The notes under the pieces were generated by a model that worked only from the letters and a program-made list of their open reading frames with translations, had not been told where the DNA came from and did no database searches. A stretch of DNA of 17,404 bases from the NCBI GenBank assembly GCA_040007395.1, contig JBDTVG010000158.1:1-17404 (forward strand). The letters run 5' to 3'. The position numbers and the translations under genes were made by a program. Positions 1 to 8,288 of the stretch are shown piece by piece; the first letter of the stretch is position 1, and each line of letters begins with the position of its first letter. Origin of the DNA: DATGFK01 sp040007395 (lineage in GTDB: Bacteria; Chloroflexota; Anaerolineae; Aggregatilineales; UBA2796).

Positions 1-357
1 CTTAACCCTACCCACCGAAAGACATTTTGTCTGCGTTTTTCGAACTAGCATAAGATCCTATTAGCTAAGAGGAAGTTACGGAGATACGATTTTATGATAT
101 GCTAGAAGTTCAAATCCGCAGATTCACTCCTTCGCCAAGATTTCCTTGAGTGTTTTCAAAGTTGTGTCGAAATGGGAAGCCCATTCAACAATAACAGGCC
201 TATCGAAATAAATTGCAAGCCGGATAAGGATAGGGCACATGCAAAGTCGTTAACCTCACCCTAAATCCCTCTCCGCGAGCAGCGAGCGATTTAGGGTGAG
301 GGCTGAACCAGTCGTCCGTCTTTATTTACTTATCCAAAATCACCACTGGAAAATAAA
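1..357. other. Non-coding leader region, left edge
   Basis: No convincing coding region is seen on either strand. A weak terminator-like element is at 20-40: arms AGACA and TGTCT around TTT, then GCG and five T. It could end a gene lying to the left of the window. A strong palindrome at 254-301 is listed separately. An AT-rich stretch around 91-100 matches one half of the GntR operator found at 12438-12460 in 9 of 10 bases, but the partner half is absent. No clear sigma-70 promoter for the gene at 358 could be picked out. Confidence 0.5.
254..301. repeat. Palindromic repeat element, copy A
   Basis: The arms CCTCACCCTAAATC (254-267) and GATTTAGGGTGAGG (288-301) are perfect 14-base reverse complements separated by a 20-base loop. 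No T-run follows on the plus strand, so this is not a typical intrinsic terminator. The left arm continues into CCTCTCC, and the element closely resembles copy B at 10922-10973. That points to a dispersed palindromic repeat family rather than a gene-specific regulatory site. It lies about 57 bases before the start of the lactonase-like gene. Confidence 0.75.
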
Positions 358-1266
358 ATGACCAAGAAATTTGAAGTCTACGATAACCGTTTTCTGGAAC
401 TGTTGCGCCCCGATTCGGAACTCAAGCAACTCTGGACAGGAGCACGGTGGTCAGAAGGCCCCGTCTATTTTACTGAAGGCGATTATGTGACATGGAGCGA
501 CATCCATAATAACCGGATGCTCCGTTGGTCGGACAAGGACGGCATGAGCATTTTCCGCCAACCGTCGAACTTCTCCAATGGTCACTATCGCGATCTGCAA
601 GGGCGGCTGGTAAGCTGTGAACATGGCGGACGGCGTGTCACCCGCACCGAAGCGGATGGGTCAGTGGTGGTTCTGGTGGATAGCTATCGGGGTAAAAAGC
701 TCAACTCACCGAACGATGTGATCGTTAAATCCGATGGCACCATCTGGTTTACTGATCCGCCATATGGCATCATTCAACCCGGTGAGGGCTACCTTGCCGA
801 AAGCGAACTTGGTATCAATTACGTGTTCCGCTTTGATCCCACGACCCATGATCTAACCCCTGTAGTGGACGATATGGACAAGCCGAACGGCTTGGCATTT
901 TCGCCCGACGAGGGCATTCTCTATGTGGCAGACAGCGGTTTTTCACACGATCCAAACGGGCCGCACCACATCCGCGCCTACGATGTAATCGACGGCAAGA
1001 CGTTGATAAATGGACGAGTCTTCGCTGTCATTGAACCCGGTGTGCCAGACGGTTTTCGCTTGGATAAACATGGCTATCTGTTTATCAGTTCACAGGATAG
1101 CGTGCAAGTCTACAGTCCAGCGGGTGAATTGCTAGGCAAGATCATGGTTCCAGAAATCATCGCAAATCTTACATTTGGCGGCCCCAACAAGGATCGCTTG
1201 TTTATTGCTGCGAATTCATCGCTCTATTCCATCATGTTGAATACCAATGGCATTCAAAAACCCTAG
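358..1266 (+). CDS. SMP-30/gluconolactonase/LRE-like hydrolase
   Basis: A 302-residue protein of the SMP-30/gluconolactonase six-bladed beta-propeller family. Members are mostly metal-dependent lactonases that open sugar or aldonic acid lactones. Residues at the expected metal-site positions are visible: Glu33 in WSEGP, Asn119 in NSPND, Asn177 in KPNGLAFSPD and Asp231 in PDGFRLD. The motif order matches full-length family members. No signal peptide is seen, so it should be cytoplasmic. The ATG at 358 is preceded by a weak purine stretch (GGAAAATAAA). The gene stands alone, convergent with the polysaccharide operon and separated from the catabolic operons by about 4.5 kb. A role in lactone hydrolysis for the sugar-acid pathway further right is possible but not shown by position. 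The lactonase class is fairly sure; the substrate is unknown. Confidence 0.88.
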   Translation: MTKKFEVYDNRFLELLRPDSELKQLWTGARWSEGPVYFTEGDYVTWSDIHNNRMLRWSDKDGMSIFRQPSNFSNGHYRDLQGRLVSCEHGGRRVTRTEADGSVVVLVDSYRGKKLNSPNDVIVKSDGTIWFTDPPYGIIQPGEGYLAESELGINYVFRFDPTTHDLTPVVDDMDKPNGLAFSPDEGILYVADSGFSHDPNGPHHIRAYDVIDGKTLINGRVFAVIEPGVPDGFRLDKHGYLFISSQDSVQVYSPAGELLGKIMVPEIIANLTFGGPNKDRLFIAANSSLYSIMLNTNGIQKP

Positions 1267-1440
1267 TACCCAATGGGGGAGACGAATTAGAGCGAAAATT
1301 CAGCGATGCTCATTTTGAAAACACGTTCTTTGGGATCTAAGTACTGATAATAGCTTGCGTAGTCATGATTTGCGCCTTAGTTTTAGCCTCGATAACTAGA
1401 GTTTGGCACTTTTTATGACTAGTTCAACTCGCACCACTGG
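1267..1440. other. Convergent intergenic region
   Basis: This 174-base gap separates the 3' ends of the lactonase-like gene and the polysaccharide operon. An inverted repeat AACTAG/CTAGTT (1394-1399 and 1419-1424) and a four-base GAGC/GCTC pair near 1290-1313 are present. Neither has the GC-rich stem and T-run of an intrinsic terminator. No coding potential is seen. Confidence 0.4.
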
Positions 1441-2604
1441 TTAATAGCGGCCCAACAATCGACTATACAGCGCCACCGTGCGATCTACACTGTGCTGGAT
1501 AGCATAGCGTTCACGGACTGCCGTTCGTGCTTCGACAGCCGTTTGTTGTGCCGCCGGGTCGGTGAGCGCTCGCACCATGCCACGCGCCAACGCTTGAGTA
1601 TCATCCGGCGGGACAACAAACCCAAGCCGCCCGTTATCCAGCAAATCTATCGATCCACCCACTGCTGTCGAGATGACTGGCACGCCCGCCGCCATTGCCT
1701 CGATCAATGAGACAGGCAAACCCTCATTGATCGAACACAATACCAGCGCATCCAGTGCCGCATAGACAGGCAGCAGATCCTTTATCCAGCCTGTGAAGTG
1801 AACACGATCCGCGATACCAAGTGATTGCGCTAGTGCTTCAAGTTCGGCGCGGCGTTCGCCATCGCCTACGATGACAAAATGCACGGCGGGCAAGTGGTCT
1901 GCGAGTTGTTTCGCCGCTTGCAAAAACAGATCGTGATTCTTGATCGGTACGAGCCGCCCAACGATACCAATTAGGGGAGCGGTGGTGGGGAGGTTAAATT
2001 GTATGCGGAAGTCGCCCTGACCTTTTTGTAAGGTTGCTAGATCATCGAGTTCAAAGCCAAGCTCAATGATCTCGATCTTTTCCGCCGGGGCAACACGGTA
2101 AACTTCTGCAAGTTCGTGTTTCAACGTCGCGCTCAACGTGATAATGGCGGTCGAGAGTCGCGCCCAGAGGCGTTCCAGCCACAGAAAAACCCGTGTCTTG
2201 TTCTTGCCGAAATATCCTGCAAAGACGTGTCCATGAAACGTATGGACGATTACAGGCACGCCCGCCAACCATGCTGCCAACCGCCCGACGAAACCAGCCT
2301 TTGCCGTATGGGTATGCACAATATCAGGACGTTCCCGACGAATCAACCGCCACAGACGATATACGGTCACGAGATCCCCAGTCAATGAGATCTCGCGTCC
2401 GAGGCTTGGCACAATCGTTAAAGGAAGCAGTTTATCGTCAGCGATATAACGCATATCGCCTTCTGCTTTGCCAACCTGCCCGCACACCAACTGACTCTGA
2501 TAACCTGCCTCGTTGAGATGCGCCGCCAGTTGGATCACATAGATCGCGGCTCCGCCGATGTTCAGACGGGCGATTATGTGCATCACTTTGATCGGGCGCG
2601 TCAT
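1441..2604 (-). CDS. GT4-family glycosyltransferase (last gene of polysaccharide operon)
   Basis: A 387-residue retaining glycosyltransferase of the GT-B fold, GT4 family. It should transfer a sugar from a nucleotide-sugar to a growing lipid-linked glycan on the cytoplasmic face of the membrane. The N-terminal domain has the glycine-rich acceptor-side motif (IARLNIGGAA, 11-20) and a HTHTAKAG motif around 97. The C-terminal donor domain has VGRLVPIKN with Arg217 and Lys222, and the family E-x7-E motif at Glu294 and Glu302 (NEGLPVSLIE). Length is normal. The ATG at 2604 has AAAGG eight bases upstream and overlaps the stop of the previous glycosyltransferase by four bases (ATGA), so the two are translationally coupled. 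Linkage and sugar specificity cannot be read from the sequence. Confidence 0.92.
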   Translation of the reverse strand: MTRPIKVMHIIARLNIGGAAIYVIQLAAHLNEAGYQSQLVCGQVGKAEGDMRYIADDKLLPLTIVPSLGREISLTGDLVTVYRLWRLIRRERPDIVHTHTAKAGFVGRLAAWLAGVPVIVHTFHGHVFAGYFGKNKTRVFLWLERLWARLSTAIITLSATLKHELAEVYRVAPAEKIEIIELGFELDDLATLQKGQGDFRIQFNLPTTAPLIGIVGRLVPIKNHDLFLQAAKQLADHLPAVHFVIVGDGERRAELEALAQSLGIADRVHFTGWIKDLLPVYAALDALVLCSINEGLPVSLIEAMAAGVPVISTAVGGSIDLLDNGRLGFVVPPDDTQALARGMVRALTDPAAQQTAVEARTAVRERYAIQHSVDRTVALYSRLLGRY

Positions 2605-3719
2605 GCGTAGACCTTTAGCGTTCCTTCGACCATACGCGGCACGCTAAAGTCACGCTCAAGCCGCTGGCGACCTGCTGCACCGAGCGCTTGCCCAAATTCA
2701 CGGTTGCTAAACAGTTCAGTGAGGCGTTCAGCTAATGCGGCAGAATCGGCGGGTGGCACGAGATAGCCTGTTTGCCCATCGACCACGATTTCTGGCATGG
2801 CGCTAACCTTCGAGGCGATCACGGGGAGTCGCGCCGCCATTGCTTCAAGTAGCACTAACCCGAAGCCTTCCCACAGTGACGGCATGAGCAACACATCAAA
2901 GGCAGGCAGCATCGCTCTTGCCGACTCGCGCCAGCCTAAAAAATGAACGTGCTGTTGTAAGCTGCTCTGAACGACCTGAGTTTGTAAGTGTTCGCGCAGT
3001 GGGCCATCGCCAACAATCACATAATGCGTGTTGGGGAAACGCTGCACGATCTCTTGAAAAGCCGCGATTGCATACGTGATGCCCTTCTGTCCAGTCAGGC
3101 GGCATACCGATCCCGCAATGGGTGCGTGGCGGTTAATACCAAGTTCGGCACACAAGGCTTCGCGGGCATTCGGATCAAAGGCTATCGTCGCCGGATCGAG
3201 TCCGTAATGAATGGTATGGACTCGTGTGGGGGGCGCAAACTCGACCTTGATCACAAATTGGCGCAACGCTTCGCTGATCGTGATCCCAGCCTCGACTTGC
3301 CGCCACAGCCAACCTTGCAGCAGCCGGATTGGTAAACGGTGACGAAACCCATCATCATTGTGTGCAGTAAAAAATACACGCGCTATTCCGGCTTGTTTCG
3401 CCGCCCGAATCCCGTGTAGATCGGCATGAATGAGATGGGTATGTACTGCGTCGCAGCCCGATTCGCGGAACTTGTGCGCCAATTGGTTGATCAGTTCCAG
3501 ATCAAGGTGGCGGTTAATAACCATCTGTTCCGCCTGTATGCCTAGACTGTGCGCTTCTTCGATATAGTGATCTAGCGGCTTGTCAGGTTCAACTAGGACG
3601 ATCAAGCTGGCTTCCAGTCCGCAACCGTTCAAACCGGGCAGTAAAGTCAACAGGTGGCGTTCCATACCGGAAACCCCTGTCATTTTGGCGACATGGACGA
3701 CTCGATGCACACTGCTCAT
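2601..3719 (-). CDS. GT4-family glycosyltransferase
   Basis: A GT-B fold, GT4-family glycosyltransferase of 372 residues. It shares family motifs with the next gene but is clearly a different enzyme, so the two probably add successive sugars. Visible are the N-terminal motif VAKMTGVSGMERH (10-22), THLIHADLHG around 95-103, Arg207 and Lys212 in CRLTGQKG, and the E-x7-E pair Glu284/Glu292 in WEGFGLVLLE. I chose ATG 3719. An in-frame TTG at 3728, directly next to the upstream stop, would add three residues (MVT). Neither start has a strong ribosome site. Its TGA overlaps the downstream ATG by four bases. It acts in the cytoplasm on nucleotide-sugar donors; its sugar specificity is unknown. Confidence 0.92.
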   Translation of the reverse strand: MSSVHRVVHVAKMTGVSGMERHLLTLLPGLNGCGLEASLIVLVEPDKPLDHYIEEAHSLGIQAEQMVINRHLDLELINQLAHKFRESGCDAVHTHLIHADLHGIRAAKQAGIARVFFTAHNDDGFRHRLPIRLLQGWLWRQVEAGITISEALRQFVIKVEFAPPTRVHTIHYGLDPATIAFDPNAREALCAELGINRHAPIAGSVCRLTGQKGITYAIAAFQEIVQRFPNTHYVIVGDGPLREHLQTQVVQSSLQQHVHFLGWRESARAMLPAFDVLLMPSLWEGFGLVLLEAMAARLPVIASKVSAMPEIVVDGQTGYLVPPADSAALAERLTELFSNREFGQALGAAGRQRLERDFSVPRMVEGTLKVYA

Positions 3720-3728
3720 GGTAACCAA

Positions 3729-4685
3729 TTATGCGAAAGCGGTAGGATTGCTCTGGAACCAGTCAAGCGTCCGCGCCAACCCTTCATGGAAGGTCACGAC
3801 GGGTTCATAGCCCAACAAGCGTCCAGCTTTTGAGATGTCGGCACGCGAATGTTTGATGTCACCGGGACGCGCCAGAGCCATGATCGGCTGGATGTTCTTA
3901 TCTAGCAGTTTATTGAGAGACTCAACCAGTTCTAGCAATGTGATGCGATCTCCACAGGCGAGGTTCATTACTTCCCCAGAACTTTGTTTGCCATCACTGG
4001 TCGCGGCTAGCAAATTGCCATGTACCACGTTATCAATATAAGTAAAGTCGCGAGACTGTGTGCCATCGCCGTAAATGGTCGGTTGGCGATCCTTGAGCAG
4101 TGCCGACATGAACAACGGAATAACTGCCGAGTAGGGCGAGTTTGGATCTTGACGCGGACCGAAAACGTTGAAGTAGCGCAGGGCGACGGTTTCCAGCCCA
4201 TAGACACGGTGAAAGACCTGACAATACTGTTCGCCCGTTAGCTTGGCAACCGCATATGGGGAAAGCGGCGAGGGAGCCATTGTCTCGACTTTGTACTCAC
4301 CTTCAATCTCGCCATAGACTGAAGACGAGGCGGCATAAACTAGCCTCTTGACTCCCGCGTCCCGTGCTGCGATGAGTACGTTCAATGTCCCTGTCGCGCA
4401 GCCCTGATGGCAAAGCATCGGGTCGGCAATCGAGCGCGGCACAGAGGGAATCGCCGCCTGATGCAGCACATAATCCACGCCTTTGAACGCATCAGCCAGC
4501 GAGTCGGCAGATAGGCTGATGTCTCGTTCAAACAATTCAATGTCGTTCAGAAAAGGAGCTAGTGTTGCATGGCTGCCCGTCGCAAAATTATCGACAACGC
4601 GGACAGTCTCACCGCGTTTGACCAACGTTTCGACTAGATGCGAACCGATAAACCCGGCTCCACCTGTAACAAGATAGGTTGCCAT
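3729..4685 (-). CDS. NAD-dependent UDP-hexose 4-epimerase-like SDR enzyme
   Basis: A 318-residue extended short-chain dehydrogenase/reductase that probably interconverts UDP-sugars at C4, supplying the donor for the two adjacent glycosyltransferases. The Rossmann motif TGGAGFIGSH is at residues 7-16. The catalytic serine lies in the ASSSVYG stretch (119-125), and the YxxxK pair is Tyr144/Lys148. The block RYFNVFGPRQDP (170-181) and the later GDGTQSRDFTYIDN stretch resemble the WbpP/GalE-type branch of UDP-GlcNAc or UDP-Glc 4-epimerases. A UDP-uronate epimerase remains possible. The gene lies 23 bases after the membrane transferase, and its spacing of 9 bases or less to the next gene supports one operon. 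A GGGAG lies 14 bases from the ATG, farther than usual. Confidence 0.9.
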   Translation of the reverse strand: MATYLVTGGAGFIGSHLVETLVKRGETVRVVDNFATGSHATLAPFLNDIELFERDISLSADSLADAFKGVDYVLHQAAIPSVPRSIADPMLCHQGCATGTLNVLIAARDAGVKRLVYAASSSVYGEIEGEYKVETMAPSPLSPYAVAKLTGEQYCQVFHRVYGLETVALRYFNVFGPRQDPNSPYSAVIPLFMSALLKDRQPTIYGDGTQSRDFTYIDNVVHGNLLAATSDGKQSSGEVMNLACGDRITLLELVESLNKLLDKNIQPIMALARPGDIKHSRADISKAGRLLGYEPVVTFHEGLARTLDWFQSNPTAFA

Positions 4686-4708
4686 AGATCTTTTATTTGC
4701 TCCCGCGC

Positions 4709-5743
4709 TTAGGGTTTCTTCTGTGCAAGTTGCTTCTGGGATCGGTAGCGTACTACTTCAAGCAGGATAAAGCAGGTTATCGCGACTAGCGCAATGCCAA
4801 TTTCGATTGCTTCGGCTTGCGCTACCGGACTCTGGCTGATAACGATTGCCGCGCAGCCTAGCAGTACACAGACTCCGTAGAGCGTAATCACTGCCAACCG
4901 TTGACTCAAGCCCAGCGTCACCAACCGATGCGAAGTGTGATCCTTGCCACCTTGCAGTGGGGAACGCCCCTCGCGCAGCCGCGAAAAGACAACCAACGTC
5001 GTATCAAAGATGGGCAAACCCAACACCAGCACCGGAATAATCCAGCTTACCGAAAGTTCCTGATTGGGGAAGCGCAGTTTGATCCCCAGTACCGCCAGCA
5101 CAAAACCCAGTACCATCGATCCCATATCGCCCATGAAGGTCGTGGCGGGATTGAAGTTGTAGATCAGAAAGCCAATCGCCGATCCGCATAGCGCCGCTGC
5201 CAGTGCTGAAACCAGTTCTTGCCCTTGCGACACGGCAAGGATAAACAGGAAAAACGCTGCAATCGCGCTGATACCCGCCGCGAGTCCATCCATGTTGTCT
5301 AAGAAGTTCACTGCGTTGATCAACCCGACTATCCAGAAAAAGGTCAGCAGCGAATCGAGCAGCAAATTGTTGAACAGATCGACGCGAATCCCGATAGCGA
5401 TGACGAGCACCGCTGCCAACGCCTGCGCGGGAAACTTGAACTGGGGCCGCAGATCCAGCCGATCATCGAACAGGCCGACTGCCGCTAACCACGTTGCGCC
5501 AACCAGAATTCCGCCAAGTTCCACGATATGTTGAGGCCAGTTGCGGAACAGCAGCAGCGACAGCAAAAACGCGCCATAGATCGCTAGCCCGCCCATGAGT
5601 GGGATTGGGTCACGATGAACCTTGCGCGAACTGGGTGCGTCCATTACGCCAAGCCGTTTGGCAATCTGGCGCGTGATTGGCGTTAAGCCGAGTGAGGCAG
5701 CGAACCCTATAACGATGAGTGGTAAGAAGTCAGCCAAAACCAT
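4709..5743 (-). CDS. WecA/TagO/MraY-family polyprenyl-phosphate sugar-1-phosphate transferase
   Basis: A 344-residue multi-pass membrane enzyme that starts a lipid-linked glycan by moving a HexNAc-1-phosphate from its UDP form onto undecaprenyl phosphate. It has about ten hydrophobic helices. All the family motifs are present: RKVHRDPIPLMGG (40-52), the DDRLDL pair Asp93/Asp94, NAVNFLDNMDG (143-153) with the catalytic aspartates, FMGDMGS (203-209), and a cytoplasmic GGKDHTSHR loop (265-273). The last motif marks the WecA/TagO side rather than true MraY, so it probably uses UDP-GlcNAc. It is the first gene of the polysaccharide operon and lies just behind a predicted promoter. No clear ribosome site precedes ATG 5743. 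No flippase, polymerase or ligase is in the window. Confidence 0.93.
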   Translation of the reverse strand: MVLADFLPLIVIGFAASLGLTPITRQIAKRLGVMDAPSSRKVHRDPIPLMGGLAIYGAFLLSLLLFRNWPQHIVELGGILVGATWLAAVGLFDDRLDLRPQFKFPAQALAAVLVIAIGIRVDLFNNLLLDSLLTFFWIVGLINAVNFLDNMDGLAAGISAIAAFFLFILAVSQGQELVSALAAALCGSAIGFLIYNFNPATTFMGDMGSMVLGFVLAVLGIKLRFPNQELSVSWIIPVLVLGLPIFDTTLVVFSRLREGRSPLQGGKDHTSHRLVTLGLSQRLAVITLYGVCVLLGCAAIVISQSPVAQAEAIEIGIALVAITCFILLEVVRYRSQKQLAQKKP

Positions 5744-5774
5744 CAGATATAACTCATTATGGGAAGTTTTGGCG

Positions 5775-5802
5775 AGTATAGCGGATTATCTGGTTAAGAC
5801 AA
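5775..5802 (-). promoter_or_regulatory. Predicted sigma-70 promoter of the polysaccharide operon
   Basis: Read on the minus strand, a TTGTCT -35 box (5797-5802) is followed after 16 bases by TATACT (5775-5780), which match consensus at 4/6 and 5/6 positions. The expected transcript start near 5768 gives a leader of about 25 bases before ATG 5743. The promoter sits between the hydrolase stop and the membrane transferase start, which separates the two operons. Read-through from upstream is not excluded, because no terminator is visible between them. Confidence 0.5.
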
Positions 5803-5821
5803 ATTGCACTGCCAAACGTTA

Positions 5822-6883
5822 CTATTCCACTCCAAATTGGTGAGCCAACCAGTCATAGACTCCCTGACCGTCCCAACGATGTGCGCCATCGAAAATTTGC
5901 GTATGGAGCTTTGGGCTAGCTTCCATCACGCTGTAAATCCGTTCCAAGTCTGCGACGGCGCGGCGTGTCCCTTCAATCGAGTAGAGTGGATCGTGTAGTC
6001 CTGATTCAATAAACAACGGGCGTGGCGCGATCAGTCCGGCGAGATCTGCCATTTCCGCATAGTTGAGCAAGTTGGGAATATAGTTACAGGCACAGTGTGA
6101 CACCGACATCAACGAATTGCGAAATGTATTGAAATAGCCACTGATGACCGCCGCATTGATACGCGGTTCAAGGGCAGTGGTCATCAGGGTAACAGTCGCC
6201 CCGCCGGAAAAGCCGACACAGGCGATCTCTTTGTGCATTGGTTCGGGGCGGGTTTGAATGTAATCCACTAACCGCATCACATCCCAGATACGTAGACCTA
6301 ACAGCGTTTTCCCAAGCATCAACGCATTCAGGCTCAATTCGAGGCAAGAGGTTAGCCACGTATCGTCAGTCTCTAGTGGCGCTTCGCCCGATTCCATCCG
6401 TTGAGCAAAGCCACGCAGCATCGGCGCAAAGACCAGATAGCCCTGCTGCACCAATTGCAAAGCGAAGTCTTGATGGTATTGATCGATAAATTCCTGCTCT
6501 AATGGGCTGTCTGCCACGCCCATTAAACTTTTGACTCCCCAACTGCCATGTCCATGCAATGCGATAACGGGTCGAAAGGGCGGCAATACGTTTTGCGGGA
6601 TCAGGACATAGCATGGCATGTACTCACCGGGAGCCGTCTGCATGACAATCAATTCGCGCCGATAGCCATCTTCGGCACTTTCCTTAATCAGATGCACATC
6701 CAGCGGACAGCGTTCTGAGTCGTTCAATCCGAGTAATGAGCGCAGGGTTTCGCGGAGCGCAACCTGCCACTGTTCCGCCTCTGACTGTGATTGCGCCCGA
6801 AACGCCAATTGGCGCTCTGTGTGTGCGTAATGATGCTGTATCCCCGGCAGGGTTCGTAGTTCAAACTCTGAAAGTTTTGGCAT
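5822..6883 (-). CDS. Alpha/beta hydrolase (esterase-like), last gene of the uptake operon
   Basis: A 353-residue alpha/beta-hydrolase resembling the dienelactone hydrolase/acetylxylan esterase-like group. The nucleophile elbow is GFSGG with Ser226, the acid is Asp298 in GLHDPLY, and the general base is His335 in GAHRWDG. All are in the normal order and spacing. The HGHG stretch (110-113) fits the oxyanion-hole strand. The first 80 residues form a helical N-terminal extension. There is no signal peptide or lipobox, so it should act on an imported compound in the cytoplasm, for example by removing an acetyl or other acyl group. It starts 30 bases after the dehydrogenase stop, so cotranscription is likely. 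A 78-base gap and a predicted new promoter follow it. The substrate is unknown. Confidence 0.85.
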   Translation of the reverse strand: MPKLSEFELRTLPGIQHHYAHTERQLAFRAQSQSEAEQWQVALRETLRSLLGLNDSERCPLDVHLIKESAEDGYRRELIVMQTAPGEYMPCYVLIPQNVLPPFRPVIALHGHGSWGVKSLMGVADSPLEQEFIDQYHQDFALQLVQQGYLVFAPMLRGFAQRMESGEAPLETDDTWLTSCLELSLNALMLGKTLLGLRIWDVMRLVDYIQTRPEPMHKEIACVGFSGGATVTLMTTALEPRINAAVISGYFNTFRNSLMSVSHCACNYIPNLLNYAEMADLAGLIAPRPLFIESGLHDPLYSIEGTRRAVADLERIYSVMEASPKLHTQIFDGAHRWDGQGVYDWLAHQFGVE

Positions 6884-6913
6884 GGTTGATCCGTATCTAT
6901 TTGTCCTGCTAAA

Positions 6914-8263
6914 CTATCCCGTAACGTGTACTTTCTGTTTCGAGGCCATTGCTTTCGTGAGATCGAATAGCTCGTCTACTTTGATCATTTGGCCTGTACG
7001 AATCGATTCGTTGGCAGCGATGCCCATCATGATCGAGGCTGCACCGTCAATATGCGAAGCGGTGCGATAGAACGGATCGGGCGGTGGGTTCGGTGAGAAA
7101 ATCTGCTCCAACATGACCGGATCTGCGCCGCCGTGACCGCCTTCGCCGGTAGTGATCTCTACTTCGTAGGGCGTGCCGAACATGGGGTAGACGCGCAGGT
7201 GTGCTTCCTTGAATGCCCCTTTGCTAGCCTGAATCTCATTGACACAACCATCGCCTAGCAGGTGATTAATATTCTCGGCAACATCTAGTTCGACGCGACC
7301 CTTTGTCCCAGTAATCGCTACATGCAACCCTTCCCACGGCGAGTACGCGATCAGGCAGTAGGAAAGCAATGTACCATTCTGGTAACGTGCGCTAACCGTC
7401 ATGGTATCTTCAATGGTGATCGGTTCGCCAAACACATTGCGATCTCGCAGATAGCCGCTGTCTGCTTCGGCTTCCAGATATAGCCCTCGAAAGGCTTCTT
7501 TATCGGTCAACCGCAGCGCAAATGGATCATCTTTGGCGGCTTCTACGCCTGTGTAGCGTTCATAAGGATAGTGTTCGCCGCGTGCTTCGGCATTGTCGCG
7601 ACCATAAAACAGTAGATCGCTCATCGAAAATACGCTGTCGGGATACGAATCGATCCACCAATTGACCAGATCGAAATGGTGAGTCGCCTTGTGAACTAGC
7701 AGCCCACCGCTGTTTTGTTTCTCGCGATGCCAACGCCGGAAGTAATCCGCGCCATGACTGGTATCGAGTAGCCACGAAAAATCGACACACAGCGGACGAC
7801 CTATTACACCTTGCATCATCAATTCGCGCAGTTTGGTGTAGGCGGGTGCATAGCGGTAATTGAAAGTGACGCGTAATGAACGCCCCGTGCGATCAATGGC
7901 ATCAAAGATAGCACGCGCTTTTTCGGCATCCATTGTCATTGGCTTCTCGGTGATCACGTCGCAGCCTAGTTCCATCGCCCGGATGATATAGCGATGATGG
8001 GTTGCGTCAATCGTCGTGACAATGACCGTATCCGGTTTTGTCTCCGCGATCATCTGATCAAACTGGTCAGCCAGATAGGTCGGGCGGGCGGATAAGCCGC
8101 GTTCGGTTTGCAACTTACGGTTATACCAATTCATCCGAATCTGACTCAGATCGCACAGGCCGACTAACTCTGAGACTTCGCGGTAAGTATTCGTGAGTGC
8201 GTCGATATACATGCCAGCACGCGACCCCGTACCGACTATCGCATAGCGTTTGCGGGTTTCCAT
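6914..8263 (-). CDS. Gfo/Idh/MocA-family NAD(P)-dependent oxidoreductase (uptake operon copy)
   Basis: A 449-residue dehydrogenase of the Gfo/Idh/MocA family, which oxidises or reduces hydroxyl/keto groups of sugars, sugar acids or inositols. The Rossmann motif GTGSRAG is at 11-17, the catalytic-lysine motif EKP at 106-108 (Lys107), and the substrate-side HxxD motif at His195-Asp198 in HKATHHFDLVNWW. It is longer than the usual 330-390 residues; the extra length is in the C-terminal domain around 200-260. An in-frame ATG at 8338 would give 25 more residues, but they are basic, precede the Rossmann strand and overlap the upstream gene. ATG 8263 has GGAG eight bases upstream and is preferred. 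It differs clearly from the second copy at 15580. Confidence 0.92.
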   Translation of the reverse strand: METRKRYAIVGTGSRAGMYIDALTNTYREVSELVGLCDLSQIRMNWYNRKLQTERGLSARPTYLADQFDQMIAETKPDTVIVTTIDATHHRYIIRAMELGCDVITEKPMTMDAEKARAIFDAIDRTGRSLRVTFNYRYAPAYTKLRELMMQGVIGRPLCVDFSWLLDTSHGADYFRRWHREKQNSGGLLVHKATHHFDLVNWWIDSYPDSVFSMSDLLFYGRDNAEARGEHYPYERYTGVEAAKDDPFALRLTDKEAFRGLYLEAEADSGYLRDRNVFGEPITIEDTMTVSARYQNGTLLSYCLIAYSPWEGLHVAITGTKGRVELDVAENINHLLGDGCVNEIQASKGAFKEAHLRVYPMFGTPYEVEITTGEGGHGGADPVMLEQIFSPNPPPDPFYRTASHIDGAASIMMGIAANESIRTGQMIKVDELFDLTKAMASKQKVHVTG

Positions 8264-8271
8264 GTTTTTAT

Positions 8272-8275
8272 CTCC
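8272..8275 (-). promoter_or_regulatory. Ribosome binding site deciding the dehydrogenase start
   Basis: GGAG on the minus strand lies eight bases before the ATG at 8263, inside the 25-base gap after the membrane protein gene. It supports ATG 8263 over the longer reading from 8338, whose extra residues would overlap the upstream gene by 50 bases. Confidence 0.7.
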
Positions 8276-8288
8276 AGACTTGTGTGAT

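Noticed and set aside
1394..1424. Inverted repeat AACTAG/CTAGTT as terminator of the polysaccharide operon
   Set aside because: Short AT-rich stem with a 19-base loop and no T-run after it.
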